From Piromyces finnis (taxonomy: Eukaryota > Neocallimastigomycota > Neocallimastigomycetes > Neocallimastigales > Neocallimastigaceae): a stretch of DNA of 64,000 bases. The stretch spans positions 574,501 through 638,500 of the forward strand of contig MCFH01000009.1 in the NCBI GenBank assembly GCA_002104945.1, written 5' to 3'. Of this stretch, positions 30,408-42,263 are shown one piece after another. Under the pieces are notes generated by a model. That model was not told the DNA's origin, made no database searches, and was given only the letters and a program-made list of their open reading frames with translations. The translations under genes and the position numbers were made by a program. Positions within the stretch are counted from its first letter, which is position 1. Every line of letters begins with the position of its first letter.

Positions 30408-33400
30408 CTTGATTATATTATATTTTTTATATTTACTATAATTAAATATAAATATTCAAATAAAAAACATTATTTTGTTAATATAATTTTATTTTAATTA
30501 TTTTATTAATATATTTTTTCGTTTATTATTATTTTTTTTAACAATCCATTTATGAAATAAAATATGTAAATTATTGATTGCTTTTCTTATTATTGAATAT
30601 ATTTATTATATTTTTATCTTTAATATCCAATATTTAAATTTATTTTTTTAATATTTTGTTTATTTAATTGTAGGACATATCTATCATTCAAACATTGATT
30701 ACTAATTAAATTATTTTTATACATGTACTTTCATCTTTATTACAAGTAAAATCTATTTATTAGATCCATCTATATTTTATTTTATTTATTTGAAAATATT
30801 ATTTTCTTATATAAAAAATAATTTTAAGTAATAATATATTTTATTATTTAATTGAATATTGTTTTGATTAAACTTCTTTTAAATACTTGTAAATAAATTG
30901 ATTATTCCCCACTTTTTTTTTTTGATTTATTTCATTATTTTGTTACTTCTTAATTATTTTTAAATTCAATTATTAAATAATATTAGCGATATTTACTTCT
31001 TTTATTATTGTCTAACAATTAGTACTATTTTTCCTTTTTTCAAGTAATAAATAATTTAAATTAACGACAAGATAATTTAAAAAAAGAAAAAATAATATTT
31101 TAAAAAAAAGAAAAAAACAAAAAGGTGAATAAGGAAAAAAAATTATAATAAAATTATTTATTATGAATTCAATATTTTTACGAAAATAATTGTATTTATT
31201 TTATCATATATTAAAGTATATTGTATATATATTAACAACGAATAATAAATTTTATTTTTTCCATAGATAATACATACTCTTATAATTTTTATTTAGATAT
31301 ATATTAATTAAAAGATATTTTCATTTCTCAAAAAAAAAAAAAAAAAAAGAATCAAATTTAAACTTTAAATATATTATAATATATAATAATATATAATTTT
31401 ATTCATTTGTAAATTTTCTTAAAATAATATCAATTTTTAGAAAGAAATTGTATAATAATGCATTATGAAAAGAAAAAGTTTTAAATAAATTTAACAACAA
31501 AAAAAAAAAAATAGTTTGGATAACAGTGTTTTTATTATTATTTAATTATTACAATAAAAATAAACTTAAATATGATGTTAAGTTATTTTGTACATAATTT
31601 CTTATATATAAATACTAATAGTAATTTAATAAATATGAGTATTAATAGTTATTAAGGCGAAAATCATTTATATATATTTTAATAAAAAAAGAAAAAAAAA
31701 ACAATAATATTTACTTTTATTACATATGAATTGATAATAATAGAACAAATTTAGTTATATATGCTCTTTTGAAGAAGAAACCATTATTCAAATAAAAAGA
31801 AATATATAATGCCGATTTATGAAAGGAAAATGGAAATATTCATTAAAAATGAAAAAAAAAATAATATGATAAGAATTAGCGTATAACAAAAAATGTGGAG
31901 AAATCAATTTCAATCGCAAATTATAAGATATAATAATTTTCTTGCCTGAGAATTAGCTAAAAAATAAATAAACAAACAAACAAAAAAACAAGTATTGATA
32001 AGGAGCAAAATAATACACTCCACACAATAAATTCTCTTTTTAGGCTAAATTATGGTTATAAAATTTGATTATAGGTTATAGTTTTAAATATTTTTTATTT
32101 ATGCTTTATTTTTACAAATTTTTTTTAATGAGTTTAATTTTATACTTAATATATTAATATATACAACAATATATTAGAATATAATCCCCACACACAACTC
32201 TATTTGTTACTATAAAATCTATATATTATATAGTGAATTATGATAATATAATAAATAACAGAATATTAGAATGATTGATTTAATTTTGTGTGGGGATTCG
32301 GAATAAAAATTATTGGTCAATGTCATGTTGTACATTAAACTAATAAATCTACCACTATTATTGGTTAATTTATAAATGTATTTTTTGTATTTACTAATTT
32401 ATACAAGTCTTTCTATCAATATTTATTTTCTATTATAAATTCTACTTCTGTGGATATAAATGAATTACTTTTTTTTTATATTCCAGATATTATTTAATAC
32501 ATACATATAATATACTTTATACGTAACAACTTTACATTAAATATTAATATTTTGGATGTGGATTATCCACAAAAATATTGTGTAACAAATATTAAAATTC
32601 TAGCATTTTAATTATAATATATAACCTACTTTAAATGATAATACCATAATTTATGTATTTAAGCTCAGTAAAAAATAAAAAAAAATCATTAATTTAAAGC
32701 TTTAAATATTCTTATTAAAAATAGTTTCTTTTACCAAAATTTTTAATTTTTCTAATCAATTTTATAAGAATCTTAAAGAATTAGTAGATAATTAAATGGA
32801 ATAGCTATTATAAGATTATAAGATATGAAATAGAATCACATTTTTTTTTATTAATAATATTATTTTTATTACTATAAAATTAAATAATTGTATAAGTAAC
32901 AATTCATTTATATAATAATTTTCTTTACTAATATTATATATATATCGATTTTTTTTTTTTTTTTTTTTTTGCTAAAGTAGTTTTAATATGAAAATAATTT
33001 TTAGTTTAAACAATATATGCATTAAAAATTTTCGAATTTAAGAAAATATGTTTATATATTTAGGTATATAATAAGCATTTATTTATATTTATATTTTATT
33101 CGTAATTAAACTATTTATTTTTAGATCGCAATTGTCCCAAACAATTATAACTAATAAAATAAATAATATTAATATTTTTATATAGAGATTGTTTTAAATT
33201 ATTTAAGAAATTTCCTTTTAGAAGATAACTTTTAACATAACTTTTTTATTTCTAATGTAATATATGTCAATATACATATAAATTTATTTCAATATAAAAT
33301 TAAATTTTGCGGAAGTAATTAATTTATTCCGCTTCTTTTAAGTAGTATATTACTATTAATTTTACATCATATAAATACTACTGTTTATAATAAAAATACT

Positions 33401-33625
33401 ATTTATAAAAAATAATATGAATTTTTAGTTTGTTTAGTAATTTTCTTATATTTATGTAAATAATCTGATTGATAACTTTTATTTAATATGATTATAGATT
33501 ATATATTCTTATTTGATTATTAACTTTGCTATTAAATAGATATTTATAATTCATTTTTATAAAAAAAAAAATAGTAATTTATAAGTTTATACAAAAAAAA
33601 AAAAAAATCTTCCAAACTGTAATCT
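30408..33625. other. Long AT-rich intergenic region
   Basis: About 3.2 kb containing the NDUFV1 promoter at the left and the ADAL 3' end at the right. No coding frame was supported. A 12-bp inverted repeat at 32183-32298 is the only structured feature noticed. Confidence 0.5.
32183..32298. repeat. Short inverted repeat pair
   Basis: The 12-mer AATCCCCACACA near 32184 and its reverse complement TGTGTGGGGATT ending near 32297 enclose about 90 bp of AT-rich DNA. The GC-rich arms stand out in this region. It could be a short terminal-inverted-repeat element or chance; no clear target duplication was seen. Confidence 0.3.
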
Positions 33626-35760
33626 TTATTTTTCAATTAAAAATCCATTTTTTTTTGAAAAATTATTATATATAGTTTCTAATTGCTTTTTTAATTTAAT
33701 ATCATTGTCCATTACATAACTTATAGCCCTTTTTGATACTTCAAAGAGTTGTTTTTTGTTAAGTTTATTAATTAAACCAAATATTAAATATTCATCTGAA
33801 AGATCACAATTAAATATTCCTTTATCATCAGTCTATTTATAAATATTTATTTATTATTAGAAACGAAAAAAAAGTTATATATTTAAAATAAAATAATAAA
33901 CTTTAATATTTTTGATAATTAATATTTATATTTACACAAATAGTAAATGGCTGGTCATTTTTCATATATTCAATACATGGATGGACATCATAAGATTTAA
34001 CTGTACGACAAATAATATTTGAAGTAATACAGGTTTCGACTAAAAATGAATCGAAATAAATTTTATTTATTTAAAATCTTTTTTATGTTTGAAGGATATA
34101 TATAGGATCTATTATTAAAATATTAAGAAATTTATTTATCATTTCCTACTTGCAACATTATTATCCTTTGCCCATTTTAAAAGGTCATCTTCTAAGAAAG
34201 TACAATGTCCCATTCTATTAGGTGATACCTCGATCATATTTAAATTATCTTCTCTACAATTTGGGATTTCTGCTACATGAAGTGTAACTGTTTTAAGATA
34301 TATTTTAAAATATATTTAAGATTTATCATATTTTTTTTTTAATAATTTATATAAGCGCATATATGAATGTAATATATATCTACCACTAAGATTATTTTTC
34401 TTAGCATAATGAAATGCTGGTTTTATTCTTAAAAATTCACCACCATTTGTATTTCCACACATATCTACTCCAACAACTATTCCAGTGGATTTTAATTCAA
34501 TAGCTAAATTGACTGTTTCCATTGCTTCCTCTAAGGATGCTTTTCTATCAATACTCAATATTAAGCGAACAATAATATCATTTTTTTTATTTATTTCATT
34601 TATGACTGAAATAAGAGTTTCTGCATAATTTTTTTTTTTCATACCTTTTATGAATTCGAAAATGTATTTAAATTATATAATTTTAATAAGTATAATTTAT
34701 TTATATTTTCTATTTTTAAAAAATTTGGTTACCTTTTTCTAAGTTTTGCCTAGGTGTTGATCTTAATTCAATATAACAAACACCGTCAGCAGCAAATTCT
34801 TTCATTATTAACAAACAGAAATAATTATTAAGATGATTACAAATATAGAAATTTTCTTATTAAATAAAACAATTTTTAAAACAATAAAATTTTAAATTTT
34901 TATTATTTTATTTTGTATCAACCTTTTAATACATTTCTTGTAATATATTCTATTGACTATTAATATTTTTAAAAATTAATAAATGTAATATTATTTCTAT
35001 TTATTTTATTGTAATTATCAAAACTTACTTCAGTGTTATCTGTCAATCTATATACTGTATTGAACAATGGAAAAAAACTGTTTTGTAAATAAAGCGTTTA
35101 TATATATTTCATAAATAATTGGTTCATTCTTTTTTTATTATTATTTTTTTTTTCTTAAAAAAAAAAAAAATTACTCTTCTAATTGAAAATTTGGTTGAAT
35201 AAGTTTTTTAACTGCAAATCCAGCCAAGTCTGGTTCCTTTCCTTTTCTTTGTTCAATTAATTCATTCATAGTTTTTGGAGTAATAGAACCATTTACTTTT
35301 TTATGACAATGATAAAAAAAGATATATAAGGAATATAATATAATATTATATCTTAATTATAAATTCTTTTTTTCTTTTTTTTTTTTTTTAGAAAATTTTA
35401 AAAAAATTAAAATTCAAATGCTTACAATGTGCATGAAATTCCTAAGTTAACATAATTTTTTATTTAAAAGAATAATAATTATAATTGTATTAATATTAAC
35501 ATTAATAATATTATCATTATCATTATCATTATTATTGTTATAATTTTAGTAATGTCAAATGTAATAGAAATTTATACATTTTCATTATTATTATTATATT
35601 TTTTTTTCATTACTATTTTAGGTTTTAGTCAAAATATTATTAATAAATAAATATTTTATACAATTTTAGGTAGTTCCACACAATATTGCTTAAACTCTTC
35701 CCAAGAACCATAATTTTCTTTAACAAAATCTTCGTATATGCTTTTGTCAAATTTATCCAT
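33626..35760 (-). CDS. ADAL: Adenosine deaminase-like protein (N6-methyl-AMP deaminase, ADAL/MAPDA)
   Basis: A gene of about ten short exons from ATG 35760 to the stop at 33626. The product begins MDKFDKSIYEDFVKENYGSW, and after splicing reads LPKI, then EFHAHLNGSITPKTM, which is the metal-binding HxH motif and following loop of the adenosine/AMP deaminase superfamily. Further family landmarks are EFAADGVCYIELRSTPR, GIVVGVDMCGNTNGGEF, VTLHVAEIPN, MGHCTFL and the zinc-ligand and catalytic segment TDDKGIF. ADAL rather than adenosine deaminase is indicated by HAHLNGSI, the ELRSTPR stretch and the short length. Family members hydrolyse N6-methyl-AMP (and the deoxy form) to IMP, clearing modified nucleotides. 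Small exons around 34860-35060 were placed by frame and homology (EYITRNVLKEF). Neighbour genes give no functional link. Confidence 0.85.
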
Positions 35761-36548
35761 TTCCTTCTAAACTTAAATAACAAGTAAATTTTTATTCTAT
35801 ACAAAATTAAAATTTTTAAAATAAAAAAAATTATTATATTTATTATTTCATTAAGTGATTATAGCTTTAAAATTGCTCAGGTATAAATTTCATGTATTTC
35901 CTTAAATATATAATTTTTTGTCAACAACAAAATTTAAAGTTTATCCAATTAATATTTTTATTCTTATATTAAAATTTATAAAAAAAATTCTAAAATGTAA
36001 AATGTAAAAAAAAAAAAAATAAATATATATACATTTTCTTTTATCATCCTTATAATATAAAGCCGACTTTTCTGTACGTTTAACAAAGAATAATGAACTT
36101 TAAATATTTCATTAAATTTTAAACTATATTAAATATAGATTCATTTTAGTTATTTTTATTCATTACTTTCTTTTGCTTTTTCATTTTTTATTATTGGAAT
36201 AGTTTTACTTCAACCTTTTTAAAAATGAAAAGTTTTTATTTTTCATAAATTAAACTAAAAAGATCCTTAATACTCTTTATTTTATTAAATGGTTACAATG
36301 ATCATACTACCAATATTTTAATAGAGAATAACAATTTATATTTTATAATTTTTCCAATTTGTTTTAAAAGCTATTTTTATTTTTTCATTATTTTTATGTG
36401 TTTTAACATAAATGGTGGGTCTTAAATATTTTTTATATATTTAATGGTTTTTATTATTATATACTGGTTAGCAATGATTATTACTTTTTTTATTTATTTT
36501 TTTCTGAAATAATATAGTAAACATACATTTTTATATATTTAATTGTCG

Positions 36549-36581
<33 letters not shown>

Positions 36582-37178
36582 AAATTGTAGCTTTGAATAA
36601 TATATACATATTTTTTTTCTTTATATCTGACCAAATTAGTAAAAAGTGACATAAATAAAAAAATATTTAATTATAACCATCAAAAATTATTATAGAATAC
36701 TATATAATATAATAAGTAAGGAAGCAATAATTTCTAATTTTATATTTATATATTATTAATAATAAAAATAAAACTTGTTTGTTTAAAATTTTATCATATT
36801 TGTATTTTTATATCAATTTATATAATTAATATTCTTATATTTTATATGAATTACTGATCATTTATCAAAATTAACTTTTTCACAAAATATAAAATATTTT
36901 AATATTAAAATAAATGTAAAACTATATTTATTTTTACATTTCATTTATATTATTATCATTAATATTTTTCTTTTTTTTTTAAATTTTAGTATAAATTATT
37001 TGTTTTTGAAGTATAATAACTAATTTAAGTTTATTGGTTTTTTTTTATTACAAAATAAGATATATCAAACAAACCAAAAGTTTAAATAATTTTATTAAAG
37101 TTATATTTTTTTGTGGAAACGTAACAAAATTAAATCATAATTAAAATCTAATTATACACTTGATAATTAATAATTAAA
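35761..37178. other. Divergent intergenic region ADAL/UBE2S
   Basis: About 1.4 kb of AT-rich DNA holding both promoters, with a T homopolymer of more than 25 bases at about 36550-36580. No gene was supported. Confidence 0.5.
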
Positions 37179-38234
37179 ATGGTATGAATTAATATCAACA
37201 ATTATATATATAAATAGTATTCTATATATTAAGTGTAAATGTATTCTTTAATATAATATCAAAGTCTGTTGATAATTTATCACCAACTGTTGTTAAAAGA
37301 ATTATTAAAGAAGTTACTGCCTTAACCCAGAAACCACCAGGTAATATTATTTAAATTTATATAAAATTTGCATATGTTAAATGAACAATTGATGGTGAAC
37401 TTTATACTTAAATAATATATACATTATTAATATATTCTATATAAAAAATTAAAATTATAATAATGTAATAAAATAGAGGGTATTTGTATAATTGAAAAAG
37501 AGGAAAATATTTGTGATATCCAAGCAATTATTAAAGGACCAGAAGGAACTCCATATGAAGGTGGTGCTTTTCAAATTAAATTAGTATTAGGGAGTGATTT
37601 TCCAGTATCACCTCCAAAAGGTTAGTTCAATTAATGTGAATAATAAAATGCAATAAAATATTTTGATATAATATATTTATATTCTTTTTAATATTTAATT
37701 TCTTTTCAGGCTATTTTTTAACCAAAATATTCCACCCAAATGTTTCAAATGCTGGTGAAATTTGTGTCAATACCTTAAAGAAGGATTGGAAAAAAGAATT
37801 GGGTATTGAACATATATTATTGGTAAATATAAAGCTAATTACAATATAGAAGTTTATAATTCAAAACTTATTAATAAGTTTGTATAAATTGATTTATGAG
37901 ATGTTAGACTATAAAATGTCTTCTTATTGTACCAAATCCAGAATCGGCGTTAAATGAAGAAGCTGGAAAGCTTCTTCTTGAGGATTATGACGAATACGCA
38001 AGACATGCTAAGATGTTTACTAAGGTCCATGCTGTAAGCACTTTACAAAAATATAAATTATTAACAAAGGATAAAAATGATACCACAAAAAATAAGGATA
38101 CAAAGAACGATATACCAAACACTAAACAAATAAAATCAAAACCCAGCAATACTTTAAATGTTAATAAAAAACGTGTTGCTGATAAAAAAATACAAAAATC
38201 GAATGACAAAAAGAAAAGTCTAAGAAGATTATAA
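37179..38234 (+). CDS. UBE2S: Ubiquitin-conjugating enzyme E2 S (APC/C E2)
   Basis: Five exons, 37179-37181, 37265-37340, 37477-37620, 37710-37822 and 37908-38234, give 220 residues (human UBE2S has 222). The first coding exon is only the ATG codon, followed directly by a GTATGA donor; the alternative of no intron meets a stop at once. The UBC fold is clear: [31 protein letters not shown] and [12 protein letters not shown] with catalytic Cys93, then [20 protein letters not shown]. The C-terminus is a long Lys-rich tail ending KKKSLRRL. That LRRL end is the family-specific tail by which UBE2S docks on the anaphase-promoting complex to build K11-linked chains. Budding yeast lacks UBE2S, so its presence marks an ancestral cell-cycle ubiquitin system in this fungus. 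Confidence 0.95.
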
Positions 38235-38750
38235 TTTAAATGTATATTTATTATTTATTCAATAATATATATTTTAGTTTTTTTTTTAAAAAAAATAATA
38301 CTCATATCACAATAATATATATATATTTTAAAATTATGTATCGAATTTAAATATATTTACTATGATTAACAAGGTACATACAATTTGAAAATAACACATT
38401 TTACATTTCAATTTATTTATCTTGGTGGTTTTTAATATTAAAAATTTAATATTTATAATTTATAATTATGAAATCATTAATTTATTTAAAAATTATAAAA
38501 TTACACATACACATAAAATATATACAGAAACTTTAAATTATTGTAAATTTAATTAAAATTTGTGAACTTCAATAAATTATAAAGCTTAATTATATATCAA
38601 GAAAAATAATTGGGTTATAAGAAGAGTAATATTTACAATGTAACTTTTTCTCTTTCTTAACCTTATTAATAAAATTATATAAATTATAAATATTATATTT
38701 AAATATAATAAGTATTTCTTTTGAAACATTAAAATTTAATAAATAAGAAA
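38235..38750. other. Intergenic
   Basis: AT-rich spacer between UBE2S and the secreted-protein ORF; nothing further seen. Confidence 0.5.
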
Positions 38751-39257
38751 ATGAATTTTAAATTATTAAGTGCTTTATTTATTATTAATTTATTATTATT
38801 ATTAGTAAATTGTAATAATCCCACTGTTAGGGTTATTTCTAATCCGGGAGATGCATTATTTAGTTGGATGGAATTTGCCAAATATATAGGATCAGAAACT
38901 AATGCTGCTATTTTAGATTTAGAACTCGTTACTAAATATCCAAATGCTACAATTAGTGATTCCTATGTTATAAAACAATTCATTAATAATTTTAATGAAG
39001 TTATAAACAATGATTTTGAAAATAATAAAGAAAAAAGACAATGTTTTCAATGTGGATATGCTTGAGCATGTGTAAATACTTGTTCAAATGGAAAGCCATC
39101 TAAATGTGAAGAGAATTGTGTTAGTGAAGCACTTGATAAAGCAACTGATGGTATAGGTCATTTTTTATTTGATATTATTGGTTTACCATTAGCTGAAATT
39201 GATTTTTCTTTTAATGTTATGAAATGAAATGCATGTATAGATGTTAATTTTATTTAA
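38751..39257 (+). pseudogene. Secreted Cys-rich protein with two in-frame TGA codons
   Basis: From ATG 38751 the frame encodes a clear signal peptide (MNFKLLSALFIINLLLLLVN) and then NNPTVRVISNPGDALFSWME. It is halted by TGA at codon 105 (39063-39065), continues as ACVNTCSNGKPSKCEENCVS, meets a second TGA at codon 159 (39225-39227) and ends at TAA 39257. The 507-base span keeps one frame throughout, with no other stop. Sequence and Cys content (CFQCGY, CVNTC, CEENC) are continuous across both TGAs, so it was one protein of about 168 residues. Both sites would suit Trp (TGG to TGA). No intron removes either TGA. It is best read as a young pseudogene; readthrough or recoding cannot be excluded. 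The family is not recognised; small secreted Cys proteins are common in gut fungi. Confidence 0.6.
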
Positions 39258-39460
39258 TTATAATATTAATTAAATAATTTAAAATATATATCTTAATTTA
39301 TATAAATACTAATTATATATATATATATATAAAATAATATTGAGTTATTTTATATATCTATTAAAATATCAAATAAAAAAAAAATAAAAATAAAAAATAA
39401 AAAAAAATATTATTAATTAATAAAAATAAAAGTAATTTAAAAATCAATTAAAAAAAATTG

Positions 39461-40378
39461 AATAATACTTATTCTATTTACTCTAGTAACAATCTAAATT
39501 ACGAATCGTGTGCCTGTCTAGAAAGTGACGATATCAACACCGTATATTATGAAAGAATATTCAGAGAAAAAAAAAAGAAAAATATTTCTTTGATATATGA
39601 CTATGTAGAAAAGACAGAAAATAAGCCATCTTTATGTATTCCAATGTTTATATACAATGATAATATTGAACACATCCCAACAACTGAGGTAAGTGAATGC
39701 TTGTCGGATTCATACAACATTGGTTGGATACAAGCTAACGGCAAAAGCTTGACAGCAACAAACAATATAAAGTCCGAATTTATTCTAGATATTTGTAATC
39801 CTGATGATGAATCCCAACAATGGTACATACCAGACTATAACAACCATAAAGACGGATACTTAGTGAATGTCTACGACAGTTCCTTGAGCTTAACTATAAA
39901 TGCGAATCAAACAGCAGCACCGACTATTGAATTGTGTAAGGATAGTAATAAATTTAATAATATAAACTCAAATTTATTAAAATATAATAATAAATGTTTA
40001 GGTTCCTTATCTTACAATGGTATAATGGTGAATCTAAACGATTACAATGAAAAGAATCTAGACCAATTTTTGTACGTTCATTATCCTACCACTACCACCA
40101 CTACCTCTAATAAAAAAAAAACTACTACTACTAAAAAAACTACAACAGTCAATACGATTGTTATGAGTGAAATGTGTACACCAAATTCAATCATTAAGGA
40201 TATTATTAAAACAAGTAATAAATATAGCATTATTTCTTCTTTAAGTAGTAATAAATGTCTTGGAATCCTACCATCCGATAATGAAAACGAAACTCGTCTT
40301 AATCTTAATTTATGTAGTAAATATAGCAATGATCAATATTGGGAAATACGTACCACAAATCCAAATACTTCAAATTAA
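39461..40378 (+). CDS. Lectin-like secreted protein fragment with Thr-rich linker
   Basis: A 5'-incomplete frame, open from an upstream TAA at about 39430, with no ATG until 39645 and a possible exon start after CTCTAG near 39486. The product has two segments that look like ricin-type beta-trefoil repeats: one around NIGWIQANGKSLTATNN with QQWYIPD, the other around CLGILPSDNENETRLNLNLC with QYWEI, the QxW-type signature of that fold. A Thr/Lys linker (PTTTTTTSNKKKTTTTKK) separates them. Such modules bind sugars; secretion is inferred from Cys and Thr content, as no signal peptide is visible. It may be the 3' exon of a gene whose first exon is lost, or a truncated copy. G/C content in 39480-39920 is higher than in its surroundings. 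Function is tentative. Confidence 0.45.
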   Translation, partial: NNTYSIYSSNNLNYESCACLESDDINTVYYERIFREKKKKNISLIYDYVEKTENKPSLCIPMFIYNDNIEHIPTTEVSECLSDSYNIGWIQANGKSLTATNNIKSEFILDICNPDDESQQWYIPDYNNHKDGYLVNVYDSSLSLTINANQTAAPTIELCKDSNKFNNINSNLLKYNNKCLGSLSYNGIMVNLNDYNEKNLDQFLYVHYPTTTTTTSNKKKTTTTKKTTTVNTIVMSEMCTPNSIIKDIIKTSNKYSIISSLSSNKCLGILPSDNENETRLNLNLCSKYSNDQYWEIRTTNPNTSN

Positions 40379-40425
40379 TTTTAAATTTAAAATATGAAGT
40401 AATTTAAATTAGTTTGTTTTAATTT

Positions 40426-40762
40426 AAAATAAAATAAAATAAAATAAAATAAAATAAAATAAAATAAAATAAAATAAAATAAAATAAATAAAATAAAATA
40501 AAATAAAATAAAATAAAATAAAATAAAATAAAATAAAATAAAATAAAATAAAATAAAATAAAATAAAATAAAATAAAATAAAATAAAATAAAATAAAATA
40601 AAATAAAATAAAATAAAATAAATAAAATAAAATAAAATAAAATAAAATAAAATAAAATAAAATAAAATAAAATAAAATAAAATAAAATAAAATAAAATAA
40701 AATAAAATAAAATAAAATAAAATAAAATAAAATAAAATAAAATGAAATGAAATGAAATAAAA
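40426..40762. repeat. (AAAAT)n pentanucleotide array 1
   Basis: About 330 bp of AAAAT units directly after the lectin-like ORF, with AAAT interruptions near 40486 and 40619 and GAAAT variants at the right end. The Ile/Leu/Phe/Tyr frames in it are artefacts. Confidence 0.98.
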
Positions 40763-41858
40763 ATAAAAGTATCAAATAGTTAATAATAATAAGTTAAAAT
40801 AGAGTAGGATTGAATAAGATATCCTAGCTTTTTTTTTTTTTTATCTTATAAGGCAAAAAAAAATAATTAATGAATAATGTTAAATACTAAATTATAATCT
40901 AATGTATTCATTATTATAAACTATTATATCTAGATAGTAATAAGAAAAAAGTATATAAATAAAAGTAAAATAAAAAATTTTAAAATTTTAAATATAGACC
41001 ATTAAAATAGCATAATAAATTATTTCGTTTTATTTTGCTTTATTTAATTTATATATTAATTTAATAATTTAATATGACTACAAATACAAAGGATTTTAAT
41101 AATTTTTATAATATATATATAATTACCCATGTTAAATTGTTAATTGTATAATTATTTTAAAAGATAAAGTCTGACTATGATAATAATTTTTGTATTTAAA
41201 TATTTTGAAATATGACATGCTATTTAAATAAAATAAAATAAAATAAAATAAAATAAAATAAAATAAAATAAAATAAAATAAAATAAAATAAAATAAAATA
41301 AAATAAAATAAAATAAAACTTGATGGAAATATATATATATTATTTAAAGCATTAAAAACACAAAGTTACAATTATATTTAAAATATATAAAGGTTAAATT
41401 AAAATTTCAAATATATATATATTTAATAATCATATTTAGGGTTTTATTTTTGCTTTTATATATACATTCATTATTTCTCAATATACCTTTTATTACCGAT
41501 ATTAAACTTAATATAAATTTTTATTAGGAATCTGGGTTTAGTTGAATTGTATCCTTTCAATAAAGCTTATTTTAATTTTTCATCTAATCTATCACACAGC
41601 ATTAGGTTATATTAATAATATTAAATAACTAATATATTTTATCTTTTGAAACTGTCAAGTTTAATAATATGTAAACAGAAACCTTTTTTTTTTTTATTTT
41701 ATTTTATTATCAATTGATATAAATTTCTTTTTGTATATAACATTTTCCAGCTAATAACAATAATAGTAAACATAACAGTTAAGTATTCCATTCAATAATA
41801 ATATTAATGGTAAAAATCAATTTAAGGAATGAACCTACATTTGCATATATCTATATAT
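40763..41858. other. Intergenic with second pentanucleotide array
   Basis: AT-rich DNA without a supported gene. It holds the AAAAT array at 41227-41317 and, at about 41618-41670, a segment repeated near 45780-45830. Confidence 0.5.
41227..41317. repeat. (AAAAT)n pentanucleotide array 2
   Basis: About 18 AAAAT units, same unit and orientation as the arrays at 40.4 kb and 50.9 kb. Confidence 0.98.
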
Positions 41859-42033
41859 TTAAAATAAGATTATAACTAAAAGAGATACAAATAATAAAAC
41901 CATATTGAATTTTAAATTGCTACCATCACTGCATTCCGTTGATTTTAAATATTCAGTAGTATTTTTTATATGTAAGAGATTACTTTTTAAAACATCGTTT
42001 GAATTTATATATTCTTCACTTAACTATTTATCT

Positions 42034-42248
42034 TCATTAAATAATTCAAAGGCCTTAATTATATTTTCTCTGCATTATTTTGAATATTCATTAAATAATT
42101 CAAAGGCCTTAATTGTATTTTCTCTGCATTATTTTGAATATTCATTAAATAATTCAAAGGCCTTAATTGTATTTTCTCTGCATTATTTTGAATATTCATT
42201 AAATAATTCAAAGGCCTTAATTGTATTTTCTCTGCATTATTTTGAATG
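42034..42248. repeat. 54-bp tandem repeat, four units
   Basis: Four head-to-tail 54-bp units at about 42034, 42088, 42142 and 42196, nearly identical (one A/G difference in the first). Each is a multiple of three, so all frames repeat as an 18-residue unit; the plus frame gives SLNNSKALIVFSLHYFEY, one minus frame also stays open. The array ends three bases before the SINE target site. Confidence 0.95.
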
Positions 42249-42250
42249 AC

Positions 42251-42263
42251 ATGGTTTTATATC
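42251..42263. repeat. SINE target-site duplication, copy 2, left
   Basis: The 13-mer ATGGTTTTATATC precedes the SINE 5' end and recurs exactly at 42819-42831. Confidence 0.9.

Noticed and set aside
40419-40775. 118-residue frame of Phe/Ile/Leu/Tyr on the minus strand
   Set aside because: Direct translation of the AAAAT array; same for the three frames at 50809-51283.
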